Assembly: GCF_000621725.1 (NCBI RefSeq)
Contig: NZ_JHXM01000020.1
Location: forward strand, 21,394-85,393
From: Xylanibacter brevis ATCC 19188
GTDB lineage: Bacteria; Bacteroidota; Bacteroidia; Bacteroidales; Bacteroidaceae
DNA: 64,000 nucleotides
Direction of reading: 5' to 3'
Part shown: positions 1 through 7,830 of the stretch, piece after piece
Layout: every line of letters starts with the position of its first letter
Numbering within the stretch: position 1 is the first letter of the stretch
Notes under the pieces: generated by a model
The model's input: the letters and a program-made list of their open reading frames with translations, nothing else
Told to the model about the DNA's origin: nothing
The model's database searches: none
Made by a program: the position numbers and the translations under genes

Positions 1-1
1 C

Positions 2-1297
2 CGCTTCACCGAGCTATTCTTCGGTTCTGACTTGGCAGCCGCCGAGAGCCAGTATAAGTCTATCTCTATGGAGTATGGTTCGGCACTCTATATCACCAGC
101 AACCTGAAAACCACACCATACGTCAACGACAATGGTTATGCACATATGACTGTGGGTAACCTCACCATCAAAGAGGGCTCACGTCTGGTGTTCGATATCA
201 AGGGCAGCGGCAATGCCAACGGCGACCGCCTGAACATTGGTACCCTCTTCGTGCGCACACAGAACTGGCAGTATGGTCCTCAGTACTTGATGCCTGTCAT
301 CGACATCCGCTCTGCCGGTGCTCTGGCCGATGGCGACTACCTGTTGGGCACGCTCCAGGGCATGGCTACCGGTTCGGCCAGTCTGCTCGACGTGAAGGTG
401 GAGTGTAGCGCGCAGGTTAATGGACACTTCGGCACGGTGTTCTTCAACCAGGCCAACAAGAGCTATTACCTGCACGTGGGTACGGCCATCGATGCTACTT
501 ATCAGATTGACGGTGCTACCTATCTCGATGTGCTGGTACAGAACTTTGAAGGTTCCAACTGGCAAGACAACTGGACCATCGCCCTTCCCGGACGTCTGAC
601 CGCCGTCCAGCAGTCGAACGGTGCCAGCGGTTCTAAGTGTATTTGGCTGAAGAGCGTGCTCGATGCCAACAACGGCACCTCGGCTACCTATACCATTCCC
701 GCCATCAGCGAGTATGCCACCACCACCTCATACGAGTTCAACTTCGACTTCGCCCAGACATCCATCATCGGCAGCAATGCCGACCGTGCTGGCGAAATCA
801 TCCTGCGCGACCAGAGCAATGGCGCCATCGTTACCTTCCGTGCGTTCACCGGTGCTACCACAGGCGACATCGTGGTCAATGGTACCGTCTTGGGTCACTA
901 TGGTGTCACCAAGGGCACTTACTTCAAGAGCGAGACGGCTCCCACCATCAATCATCACGTATCGTTGCGCTCGTCTCAGGCTGGTACCTTCCTCTATGTC
1001 GATGGTACCAAGTACACGATTGGCTCGTCGTTCGTCAAGGTGGGCAGCATCCTCTACAACACCAACCGCTATGCCGGTCAGGCACAGTTCGACAATATCC
1101 TGTTGAACTGTCGTGTGGAGAACAACTACGCTTCGCGTATGTCGCCAGAAGAAACCACCAGCGTTGCACCTGCAACCCGTCAGGCAGTGCCCGTGGCTTA
1201 TTACACCCTCGATGGCCGTCGCATCCAGCATCTTGAGAGTGGCAAGGTTTACATCGTAAAGCTGTCGAATGGCACTGCAAAAAAGGTAAGATTATAA
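2..1297 (+). CDS. Secreted protein, C-terminal part (5' end outside window)
   Basis: The reading frame is open to the left edge of the window, so the true start and any signal peptide are missing; at least 431 residues are visible. No enzymatic family is recognised. The visible part is rich in Gly, Ser, Thr and Asn and looks like beta-structured extracellular modules. It ends in a short segment beginning YYTLDGRRI and finishing KVYIVKLSNGTAKKVRL, the style of C-terminal sorting/anchoring segment found on many exported Prevotella and Bacteroides proteins. I infer an exported or surface protein, probably delivered by type IX secretion. The gene ends just before a hairpin and repeat array. Substrate or binding partner cannot be told from what is present. 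Confidence 0.8.
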   Translation, partial: RFTELFFGSDLAAAESQYKSISMEYGSALYITSNLKTTPYVNDNGYAHMTVGNLTIKEGSRLVFDIKGSGNANGDRLNIGTLFVRTQNWQYGPQYLMPVIDIRSAGALADGDYLLGTLQGMATGSASLLDVKVECSAQVNGHFGTVFFNQANKSYYLHVGTAIDATYQIDGATYLDVLVQNFEGSNWQDNWTIALPGRLTAVQQSNGASGSKCIWLKSVLDANNGTSATYTIPAISEYATTTSYEFNFDFAQTSIIGSNADRAGEIILRDQSNGAIVTFRAFTGATTGDIVVNGTVLGHYGVTKGTYFKSETAPTINHHVSLRSSQAGTFLYVDGTKYTIGSSFVKVGSILYNTNRYAGQAQFDNILLNCRVENNYASRMSPEETTSVAPATRQAVPVAYYTLDGRRIQHLESGKVYIVKLSNGTAKKVRL

Positions 1298-1308
1298 GTC
1301 AATAATGC

Positions 1309-1329
1309 CACTTTGCGTATGGCAAAGTG
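1309..1329. repeat. Hairpin beside the 22-bp array (locus 1)
   Basis: CACTTTGC and GCAAAGTG face each other across a 5-nt loop 12 bp after the stop codon of the upstream gene. It belongs to the same hairpin family (GTGGCAC/AAAGTG) seen beside all four 22-bp arrays in the window. Confidence 0.6.
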
Positions 1330-1345
1330 ACGGTATCAGAATCAT

Positions 1346-1446
1346 TCTAGACTCTAGAAAAGCTATTTCTAAAGTCTAGAATGATTGTTTCTAGACTCTA
1401 GATGTTGCATTTCTAAAGTCTAGAAATGTGCTTTCTAGACTCTAGA
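1346..1446. repeat. 22-bp-period array, locus 1 (five 13-bp units)
   Basis: Five 13-bp units start at 1346, 1368, 1390, 1412 and 1434, each separated by a 9-bp spacer. Units 1, 3 and 5 are TCTAGACTCTAGA; units 2 and 4 are TCTAAAGTCTAGA, giving an A-B-A-B-A order. All four spacers differ. The array is 101 bp long, as are the arrays at 5079, 27206 and 50452. It lies between two convergent genes. Function unknown. Confidence 0.9.
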
Positions 1447-1498
1447 ATGATATCAATAGTTACCCTTTTGCATGGCAAAAGTGGCACTATAACAACAG

Positions 1499-1535
1499 AA
1501 AAGTGGCACTTTACACATCGTAAAGTGCCACTTTT
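1499..1535. terminator. Perfect hairpin, probable bidirectional terminator (locus 1)
   Basis: A 16-bp perfect stem, AAAAGTGGCACTTTAC paired with its complement across a 5-nt loop, is followed by a T-run. It lies between the stop codons of two convergent genes, where a two-way terminator is expected. A related smaller hairpin (CTTTTGC/GCAAAAG) precedes it near 1470. Confidence 0.7.
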
Positions 1536-1562
1536 TATTCATGAGTGAACGACAAAAGTGTA

Positions 1563-2219
1563 TCAGCGTTCGCCGTTCAGTAACTCCATGTATTCTTCGT
1601 AGGAGATGTGCCGTCCGCCCATGGAACGGAGATGAGGTGTCTCAAACTGACAGTCGATGAGGCTCCCGCCGTTTTCTCGCAACACCTGAGCCAGGTGGAT
1701 CAGTGCCAGTTTCGAGGCACTCGGCACCAACGAGAACATGCTCTCGCCAAAGAAGGCCGCACCGATGGTGATGCCATACAGTCCACCCACCAGCTGACCA
1801 TTGTCCCACACCTCGACGCTGGCTGCAAAGCCCTGGTGGTGCATCTCGGTGTAAGCACGAATCATATCGGGTCCCAGCCATGCTCCCTCGGTGGTGTCGC
1901 GGTCTTGTGCCATGGCACAACCATGAATCACGCCGTCGAAGTCCTTGTTGATGGTCACCTGATAGCGCTGACTGCGTATGAGCTGGCGCATGGAGTGGCT
2001 GATGTGTATCTCGTCGGGGAAGATGACGAAGCGCTGCTGCGGACAGTACCACATCGGCTCTGGGCTGTCGCGATACGAGAACCAGGGGAAGAACCCGTTG
2101 GAGTAGGCCAGCAGCAGACGGTCGATGCTGAGGTCGCCACCCACGGCTATCAGCCCGTCGTCTTCTGCCAGACTCGGATGTGGGAACCACAATCGTTTAT
2201 CTAATTGAAAGATGGCCAT
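1563..2219 (-). CDS. aat: Leucyl/phenylalanyl-tRNA--protein transferase
   Basis: Transfers Leu or Phe from aminoacyl-tRNA to the N-terminal Arg or Lys of proteins, creating an N-degron that ClpS hands to ClpAP in the cytoplasm. The 218-residue protein has the family's usual length and signatures: WFPHP near residue 11, GLIAVGGDLS near residue 22, YSNGFFPWF near residue 40, and the PMWYCPQQRFV segment. The start at 2219 lies inside the end of clpA (23-nt overlap), indicating translational coupling. With clpS and clpA directly upstream, the whole bacterial N-end-rule pathway is encoded in one operon. The identification is firm. Confidence 0.95.
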   Translation of the reverse strand: MAIFQLDKRLWFPHPSLAEDDGLIAVGGDLSIDRLLLAYSNGFFPWFSYRDSPEPMWYCPQQRFVIFPDEIHISHSMRQLIRSQRYQVTINKDFDGVIHGCAMAQDRDTTEGAWLGPDMIRAYTEMHHQGFAASVEVWDNGQLVGGLYGITIGAAFFGESMFSLVPSASKLALIHLAQVLRENGGSLIDCQFETPHLRSMGGRHISYEEYMELLNGER

Positions 2220-4464
2220 CGTCTGTTGTTATATTGATGTTGCCGCCCTGTTTCATGCTGCCAAACAGAATCTCGTGCGTCAGCAGGGGTTTCAGACGAC
2301 GGGCGATGACGCGATCCATCTCGCGTGCACCATATTCCTTAGTGAAGCCCTCGTTCAGCAACAGGTCGAAGGCTTCGTCGCTGAGCGTCATCGTGACGTG
2401 CTTCTGACTGAGCTTCTCGCGCAGCTCGTCGAGTTTCTTGTTGAGGATGAGGCGAGCCATCTTCTCGTCCATGTCGTTGAACACCACGGTGCCCGACAGG
2501 CGGTTGATGAACTCAGGCTTGAAGGTCTTCTTGACCTGGCGCAACATCGCCTCGCCACGTGAGGCACCACCTGTGAAACCGATGGAGGCCTGGGCCGCAT
2601 ATTGTGCGCCGGCGTTCGACGTCATGATTAGAATAACGTTGCGGAAGTCGGCCTTCCGTCCTTTGTTGTCGGTCAGACGCGCATAGTCCATCACCTGCAA
2701 CAAGATGTTGTAGATGTCCTGATGCGCCTTCTCTATCTCGTCGAGCAGCAGCACGCAGTTGGGCGTCTTGCGGATGGCATCGGTCAGCAGACCACCATCC
2801 TCATAGCCCACGTAACCTGCTGGCGAGCCAATCAGTTTGGCCACCGTGTGCTTTTCGGTGTATTCACTCATGTCGAAGCGTATCAGTTCGATGCCCAGCA
2901 CCTTGGCCAACACGCGAGCCACTTCCGTCTTTCCCACGCCGGTGGGTCCCACAAACAGTAGCGACGCCATGGGCTTGTTGTCGTCCAGCAGTCCGGCGTG
3001 CGACATCTGTACGGCTTCCACCACCTGGCTGATGGCTTCGTCTTGTCCGTAAATCTTTGCCAGCATCTGTGGCGCCATCTGCTCCAGCTGCTGGTGCTCG
3101 TTGGTTGCGTTGACTGCCAGGGCATCCACCTTGCAGGTTTTGGCCAGCACTTCGGCAATGTCGGCCTTGGTCACGGTTGCGCTCTGGGTGTCTTCACCAT
3201 TCGCTGACGTCAGTTTACTCTCGTAGGAAGCTCCCGCTTCGTCTATCAGGTCGATGGCCTTGTCGGGCAGGAAACGGTCGTTGATGTATTTGGCGCTGGC
3301 ATCCACCGCAAAGTCGATGGTATCGCTATCATACTTCACGTGGTGGAACGCCTCGTAGCCTTGTTGCAACTGTCGCAGGATATGCTTGGTCTCTTCGGTC
3401 GAGGGCTCGGGGATGTCAATCTGTTGAAAACGACGTACCAGTCCTTTCGAGCGCGAGAAGTGACGGTTGTACTCCTCGTAGGTGGTGCTGCCTATGAAGC
3501 GGATGCTGCCTGCTTCAAGGTAAGGCTTCAGCATGTTAGAGGCATCCATCGCCCCTTCGCCCGTGGCACCGGCTCCCACCAGCGTGTGTATCTCGTCGAT
3601 ATACACGATGTTAGCCTCGCTTTCGGCTTCGATGCCGTCCATAATCATCTTGATGCGGTTTTCAAAGTCGCCGCGATACTGCGTACCCGCCAGCAGTGTG
3701 CCAATGTCCAGTTGATAGATACGTGCGTCCTTCAGGCGTTCAGGCACACGGCCTTCAGCAATCATGCGTGCCAGTCCCCACACCAGTGCCGTCTTTCCGA
3801 CACCCGGTTCGCCCACATGCAGCGGGTTGTTCTTGTCGCGTCGGCACAGCACCTGGATGGTGCGGGCCAACTCCGTCTCGCGACCAATCAGCGGGTTGTG
3901 TTTCTCGTACAGCTCATTCATGCAGGTCACCAGCTGGCGCCAGGCCACCTCGTGCTTCTTGTCGTAGTCGCCAAACAGGTCGTCTTCCTCGTTGTCATCC
4001 TCGTACGAGTCGCTTAGGAAATCCTCCATCTCATAACTGTCTATCAGCTGACTCATGAAGTTGCTCACCTTATTGCCAAGCGCACTTTTCAGTATATAGG
4101 CGGCCCACGACTCTTCCAACTGCAACAGGGCGGCCACCATGTGGGGCACGTCAACCTCTTCGGCGCTGCTAGCCTTTACCTGCTGCCATGCCATGCTGAT
4201 GACCTGTGTCAGCTGTTCCGATATATCCGGTGCGTAGTCGCGGTCAGTGGGCACGATCTCCAACTCTAGCAGTTTCTCTCTGACTCTCTTTCTCAGTTGT
4301 TCCGGATGGTAGAAAATATGTAGTGTCTGATAGAACTCGAAGTCGTTGGTGAGTGTCAGCAGCAGATGCTCGGGCATTACAAACTCGTGTCTCAATGCCT
4401 GGCAGCAAGCCACGGCTTCTTCCATCACGCGACTAGCCCTTTTGGTTCGTTTTATCTCTGCCAT
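2197..4464 (-). CDS. clpA: ATP-dependent Clp protease ATP-binding subunit ClpA
   Basis: Hexameric AAA+ unfoldase that feeds substrates, including N-degron proteins delivered by ClpS, into ClpP. The 755 residues contain a double-helical-repeat N-domain (about 1-150), an acidic linker (DDNEEDDLFGDYD), a first AAA module with Walker A GEPGVGKT and Walker B VYIDEIHTL, and a second module with GPTGVGKTEVARVLA and LLLDEIEKAH. There is no ClpB-type coiled-coil middle domain, which favours ClpA. It begins 6 nt after the clpS stop codon and overlaps aat, so all three are probably co-transcribed. clpP is not in the window. Confidence 0.95.
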   Translation of the reverse strand: MAEIKRTKRASRVMEEAVACCQALRHEFVMPEHLLLTLTNDFEFYQTLHIFYHPEQLRKRVREKLLELEIVPTDRDYAPDISEQLTQVISMAWQQVKASSAEEVDVPHMVAALLQLEESWAAYILKSALGNKVSNFMSQLIDSYEMEDFLSDSYEDDNEEDDLFGDYDKKHEVAWRQLVTCMNELYEKHNPLIGRETELARTIQVLCRRDKNNPLHVGEPGVGKTALVWGLARMIAEGRVPERLKDARIYQLDIGTLLAGTQYRGDFENRIKMIMDGIEAESEANIVYIDEIHTLVGAGATGEGAMDASNMLKPYLEAGSIRFIGSTTYEEYNRHFSRSKGLVRRFQQIDIPEPSTEETKHILRQLQQGYEAFHHVKYDSDTIDFAVDASAKYINDRFLPDKAIDLIDEAGASYESKLTSANGEDTQSATVTKADIAEVLAKTCKVDALAVNATNEHQQLEQMAPQMLAKIYGQDEAISQVVEAVQMSHAGLLDDNKPMASLLFVGPTGVGKTEVARVLAKVLGIELIRFDMSEYTEKHTVAKLIGSPAGYVGYEDGGLLTDAIRKTPNCVLLLDEIEKAHQDIYNILLQVMDYARLTDNKGRKADFRNVILIMTSNAGAQYAAQASIGFTGGASRGEAMLRQVKKTFKPEFINRLSGTVVFNDMDEKMARLILNKKLDELREKLSQKHVTMTLSDEAFDLLLNEGFTKEYGAREMDRVIARRLKPLLTHEILFGSMKQGGNINITTDDGHLSIR

Positions 4465-4470
4465 AATTGT

Positions 4471-4776
4471 TTACTGTTCTGGTTCAACCGACAGGCGTAG
4501 CGGATGGCCCGCCTCTCGTGAAATGTTGGTTGCCTTGCGCACCTTTGAGAGGGCCACGTCATAGCTGTAGATGCCTACCACCGCTTTGTCGGAGTGATGC
4601 ACTTGCAGCATTAGCGCCTCGGCTTCGGTGTCGCTTTTGAAAAAAATCTCTACGAGTATCCTCACCACGAAGTCCATGGGTGTGAAGTCATCGTTGTATA
4701 TCACCACCTTGTAGCGCTTCGGTTCGCGCAGGTCGGTGTTTTGTCTTTCTTTGACAGATGCCTGTTCTTTTGCCAT
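4471..4776 (-). CDS. clpS: ATP-dependent Clp protease adaptor ClpS
   Basis: Small adaptor that binds destabilising N-terminal residues and delivers them to ClpA. I chose the Met at 4776 (101 residues, MAKEQASVKERQ...) over an upstream in-frame Met at 4827. The probable -7 box lies at 4798-4805, so the longer version would not be transcribed. The core KVVIYNDDFTPMDFV is the characteristic ClpS substrate-pocket segment, followed by VHHSDKAVVGIYSYDVA. First gene of the clpS-clpA-aat operon. Confidence 0.95.
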   Translation of the reverse strand: MAKEQASVKERQNTDLREPKRYKVVIYNDDFTPMDFVVRILVEIFFKSDTEAEALMLQVHHSDKAVVGIYSYDVALSKVRKATNISREAGHPLRLSVEPEQ

Positions 4777-4797
4777 TGTTTGATAACTTATGGGGTG

Positions 4798-4805
4798 CAA
4801 AGTTA
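4798..4805 (-). promoter_or_regulatory. -7 box for clpS-clpA-aat
   Basis: On the minus strand this reads TAACTTTG, matching the Bacteroidota -7 consensus TAnnTTTG. It lies 22 nt upstream of the clpS start codon. Confidence 0.6.
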
Positions 4806-4987
4806 CTGAAAGTCGAGAGAAATACAAAGGGAAAACATGTTTTTCTTCTTAATTCCGAGCCCCTGTAGCCTTAGTGTTTTCTGTATCCTATCACTCTCAC
4901 TGCTGTGCGCACTTTGTGCGTGCAGCAGTTGCATGCTGTCGCCATCAAAATCGTTGAGTGACACAGCCATAGCATCGCTTTCGATGC

Positions 4988-5070
4988 CCAATAGTGGCGC
5001 TATTGATATGCAATAGTGCCACTATTGCTGTATAAAAGTGCCACTATTAACATGCAATAGTGCCACTTTT
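4988..5070. repeat. GTGGCAC/GTGCCAC hairpin repeats beside array (locus 2)
   Basis: Several copies of AAxAGTGCCACTATT-like words occur here. One forms a hairpin (AGTGGCGCTATTG opposite CAATAGTGCCACT across a few bases). The same words occur beside the arrays at 1.3, 27.1 and 50.6 kb. The interval is intergenic, upstream of clpS. Confidence 0.65.
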
Positions 5071-5078
5071 GGGTCGGT

Positions 5079-5179
5079 TCTAGGGGCTAGAATCCTTCCG
5101 TCCAGCCCCTGGATCCGCTTCATCTAGCCCCTAGATGCCCCCCATCTAGCCGCTGGAATGTTCATTTCTAGCCCCTGGA
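5079..5179. repeat. 22-bp-period array, locus 2 (five 13-bp units)
   Basis: Units start at 5079, 5101, 5123, 5145 and 5167, with 9-bp spacers. The core is TCTAGCCCCTAGA or close variants (TCCAGCCCCTGGA, TCTAGCCGCTGGA); the first unit carries the reverse-complement centre (TCTAGGGGCTAGA). Unit number, unit length, spacer length and total length (101 bp) equal those of the other three arrays, but the core centre is locus-specific. Several unit changes keep the two arms complementary, for example TCCAG with CTGGA. Confidence 0.9.
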
Positions 5180-5269
5180 GCAGAAACAATACCTAAAGAA
5201 TAGCATCTCCAAAGTCTTCGTCTTTCTCCATAATACCGCCCGAATTGCTTGGCAACAGTGGCAGGAAGA

Positions 5270-5395
5270 CATAATAACGGGAGTAAAGACATAATCGCTC
5301 GGCTATGCCGCTTTCACCCGCTCGGCATCCCGAAGGGTGACGCTTGCAGGCAAGAATGCGAAGCGACTGAAAGAACAGACGAACATACTTTTTTT
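5270..5395. repeat. REP-like repeat upstream of RAYT gene
   Basis: The segment contains CGGC-TAT-GCCG hairpins and two GCTCGGC words. On the minus strand it matches 48720-48781 in two blocks of about 28 and 33 nt, separated here by an extra ~50-nt insert holding a second GCCGAGCG unit. It sits about 95 bp before the REP-associated transposase gene, the usual place for the REP elements such enzymes handle. No family-typical GTAG foot was seen. Confidence 0.6.
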
Positions 5396-5429
5396 TCTGT
5401 CGGGGAAGTGCTATTCTAAATATTATTTG

Positions 5430-5437
5430 TACCTTTG
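5430..5437 (+). promoter_or_regulatory. -7 box for RAYT gene
   Basis: TACCTTTG matches the Bacteroidota -7 consensus TAnnTTTG, 51 nt upstream of the ATG at 5489. Confidence 0.5.
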
Positions 5438-5488
5438 TCAAATATGTTATAAGCTCGGTATAATTGATATTAAAATGATACCAAAGAA

Positions 5489-6772
5489 ATGGCACAGACG
5501 ATAGATGAAGAGAAGAGAAACTGGAGACCGGTAGATCCCACACGGCACCATCGGGAGAAGAAATGGGACTACCGAGGGCGTGCCATCTATCACTTTACAC
5601 TGCCTGTAGAGGGGCGCTACCCATTGTTTGGGGCGCTTAGTGGCGAAAGTGCAGAAACGGCTTTTGTCAGGCTAAATCCTTTCGGGCAGCGGGTATGCCA
5701 AATGCTCGGAGGGCTTGCGCAGTTCTATAAAGACAAGGGCTACGCCCTGAAAGTCCTGGCACAGATGGTGATGCCCGACCATGTGCATCTGGTGATTCAG
5801 GTGCTGGAGCCGCTTCCGCATAGTATCGGGGCGGTGGTGCGCGGCTTCAAGAGCGGGTGCACCAAGGTCTATAGGGAGGAATTCTATTGCAGCGGCGAGA
5901 ACGCCGCTGAAGTGCACAGGGAAGCACGCAGCGCGGCACCAGCTGCCTCCGTGCCAGCTGCCCCTGCTCCTGCCTCCTCCGTGCCAACTGCCCCTGCTCC
6001 TGCCTCCTCCGTGCCTGCCGCCCCCGCTCCTGCCTCCTCCGTGCCTGCCGCCCCTGCTGAAGGAAAGCACAGCGCCCCCGTGCAGTTTGCCCGCATTTTT
6101 GCGGGCAGAGGCAGCATCTGGCAGGCAGACGCCGCCTATTATCACGAGCGCATCCTCCATGCACCAGGGCAGTTGCGCAGGATGATTGACTATGTGAAAG
6201 ACAATCCGCGCCGCCTTTGGCTCAAGAGCCGCAACCCCGACTACTTTCGGATGCATAGAGACACGATGCTTTGTGGATTGCCATTCACCTCCTTAGGCAA
6301 TCATTTCCTCCTGGATTGGCCCGACCGTCAGCTGGTGGAGATGTCGCGGAGTGCCGACGGCGCAACAATCGATAGGCGACTGCAAGAGGTGCTGGCCGCT
6401 GCCCAAAATGGTGCGGTGACCTATACGGCAGCTATCAGCAGTGGTGAGAAGCTCATAGCCAGAACGGTTCGTGAGCAGGGCTTCCCCTTGGTGGTGCTGC
6501 TGGCCGACGGCTTCCCTGCCGAGGGTTCTCCCCACGAGCGTTACTACAAACCTGGAGGCGTCTATTTCGAAGCCTGTTCCAAAGGCAGCCTGCTGTTGTT
6601 GGAGCCTAGAGAGCGTGCCTACGAGCATCCCACCATTGTTAATATAGTAGAGGATGCTCTCCGCAGAAAAGCAGAGGCTAAGCATTACGCCTATACTTCA
6701 TTGCCCCACGATTCAAAGCGCTACTATTTCGTAGCCCTGAATGCGATAGGACAGCTGCTTGTTGGCCGCTGA
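5489..6772 (+). CDS. REP-associated tyrosine transposase (RAYT, Y1/HUH) with DprA-like C-terminal domain
   Basis: RAYTs are single-copy relatives of IS200/IS605 transposases that cleave single-stranded REP hairpins. Visible here are the HUH motif in MPDHVHLVIQV (near residue 95) and the helix RMIDYVKDNPRRLW (near residue 232), whose Tyr is the expected nucleophile. Between them lies a low-complexity linker of about four 10-residue APAPASSVPx repeats, which splits the catalytic domain. The last ~170 residues (ISSGEKLIARTVREQGFPLV onward) resemble a Rossmann/DprA-like fold, an addition not found in minimal RAYTs. A REP-like repeat lies immediately upstream. There are no terminal inverted repeats around the gene, so it does not look like an IS itself. 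Confidence 0.8.
   Translation: MAQTIDEEKRNWRPVDPTRHHREKKWDYRGRAIYHFTLPVEGRYPLFGALSGESAETAFVRLNPFGQRVCQMLGGLAQFYKDKGYALKVLAQMVMPDHVHLVIQVLEPLPHSIGAVVRGFKSGCTKVYREEFYCSGENAAEVHREARSAAPAASVPAAPAPASSVPTAPAPASSVPAAPAPASSVPAAPAEGKHSAPVQFARIFAGRGSIWQADAAYYHERILHAPGQLRRMIDYVKDNPRRLWLKSRNPDYFRMHRDTMLCGLPFTSLGNHFLLDWPDRQLVEMSRSADGATIDRRLQEVLAAAQNGAVTYTAAISSGEKLIARTVREQGFPLVVLLADGFPAEGSPHERYYKPGGVYFEACSKGSLLLLEPRERAYEHPTIVNIVEDALRRKAEAKHYAYTSLPHDSKRYYFVALNAIGQLLVGR
5935..6062 (+). repeat. 30-bp in-frame tandem repeat inside the RAYT gene
   Basis: About four copies of a 30-bp unit (GCTCCTGCCTCCTCCGTGCC plus 10 bp) encode the Ala/Pro/Ser linker. The copies are nearly identical, so the number of units may vary between strains. 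Confidence 0.8.
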
Positions 6773-6941
6773 GACATATCGCTATTTAGAGAAATAATCT
6801 TTTGAATCCACTAAAACTGATCACTATAAATAAAGTGACTAGCTAGCAGACCTATTGACTTCTCTATAAGGCAGGAAAGAGTTATGTAAAGGCCACTGTT
6901 AAGTAGGGAAGATATATTTATAAGATATATCTCAATCAAAG

Positions 6942-6981
6942 AAATCCGCTGAGAGCTTTATAATGCTTTCAGCGGATTTTT
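6942..6981. terminator. Bidirectional terminator after RAYT and the secreted-protein operon
   Basis: AAATCCGCTGA...AGC pairs with GCT...TCAGCGGATTT around an 8-nt loop (one mismatch) and is followed by a T-run on the plus strand; an A-run precedes it. It lies between convergent genes, 19 nt beyond the end of the operon on the minus strand. The rest of 6773-6941 shows nothing identifiable. Confidence 0.75.
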
Positions 6982-6999
6982 GTGCACCAGGATTTTTTC

Positions 7000-7785
7000 T
7001 TACTCAGCATTTACCTGACTGACTCCATCCTCGTCCAAGGGGATGTTGCCGCCGGTGATCTCGATGGTGATAGAAGCTGTCACAGAGGGATCATCTTTCG
7101 ATGTGCAGGTGATAGTCACCGTGCCGTTCTTCAGCGGAGTGAGCACACCGTTAGCATCAATGGTGGCGAGTGTAGAATCGTCCACACTCCAAGTCACATC
7201 AGTCTCGGTGATGTAGACGGGAGTGAACACAGCGCTCAGCTGATAGTTGGCACCTACAGCATACTTACCGCCAGAGGTGGCAGGGATATTGATAGCCATG
7301 CTGCCAGCTGTAGGATGCGTAATCACCTTCACGGGCGTATATGCCGTCTGGTAGGAACGACCGTCCTCGCTGTAGAGTAGTGACAGACTGTAGGCCTTGC
7401 TGCCATCGAAGCCGCTGGGTGTAGCGGTGATGGTCAGTGTGCCCTTAGAGGCATCAGCCACAGCATTTGTGACAGCCATCGCAGCATCGTGCTGTGACAG
7501 AAAGCTCAGACGGGTGATGTCAGCAGCCAGCACGGAAGCCAGTGCCTTCGGCTCCACCTCATAGACGATGGTGGTAGCGGCGGGCTGGTCCACGGTAATG
7601 TTCACCACGCCAGCCTCGGTCTGGAACACCACGGAGTTCAACTGCGAGATGGTCTGGTTGTTGTAACTACGCAGGGCATCGTTCTCGGCACCCAGCTTGT
7701 CGATGTCGTCCTGATAGTCTGTGCAGGACACTGCGCCCAGCAACAGTGCGGGCATCATCAATGCATAAAATATATTCTTTTTCAT
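7000..7785 (-). CDS. Lipoprotein with bacterial Ig-like (BIG2-type) domain
   Basis: The 261-residue precursor starts with a lipoprotein signal peptide, MKKNIFYALMMPALLLGAVSC, with the lipobox Cys at residue 21. A short coiled-coil-like stretch follows (DDIDKLGAENDALRSYNNQ). The C-terminal third has the BIG2 pattern: VTWSVDDSTLATIDANGVL, then GTVTITCTSKDD. It is predicted to be anchored in the outer membrane or exposed on the surface. It is the last gene of the run 15.2 to 7.0 kb; the 45-nt gap to the OmpA-family gene and the terminator right after it support an operon. The specific role is unknown. Confidence 0.8.
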   Translation of the reverse strand: MKKNIFYALMMPALLLGAVSCTDYQDDIDKLGAENDALRSYNNQTISQLNSVVFQTEAGVVNITVDQPAATTIVYEVEPKALASVLAADITRLSFLSQHDAAMAVTNAVADASKGTLTITATPSGFDGSKAYSLSLLYSEDGRSYQTAYTPVKVITHPTAGSMAINIPATSGGKYAVGANYQLSAVFTPVYITETDVTWSVDDSTLATIDANGVLTPLKNGTVTITCTSKDDPSVTASITIEITGGNIPLDEDGVSQVNAE

Positions 7786-7830
7786 ATCGTTTTTACTTTA
7801 TTTGTTTTTATCTTTTTTTTCAACCACGAA

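Noticed and set aside
1346..1446. The 22-bp arrays as CRISPR arrays
   Set aside because: Repeats of 13 bp and spacers of 9 bp are far too short, all arrays have exactly five units, and no cas gene is present in the window.
5193..5543. 116-codon minus-strand frame across the REP-like repeat and RAYT start
   Set aside because: It runs through repeat sequence and overlaps the transposase start; no coding features.
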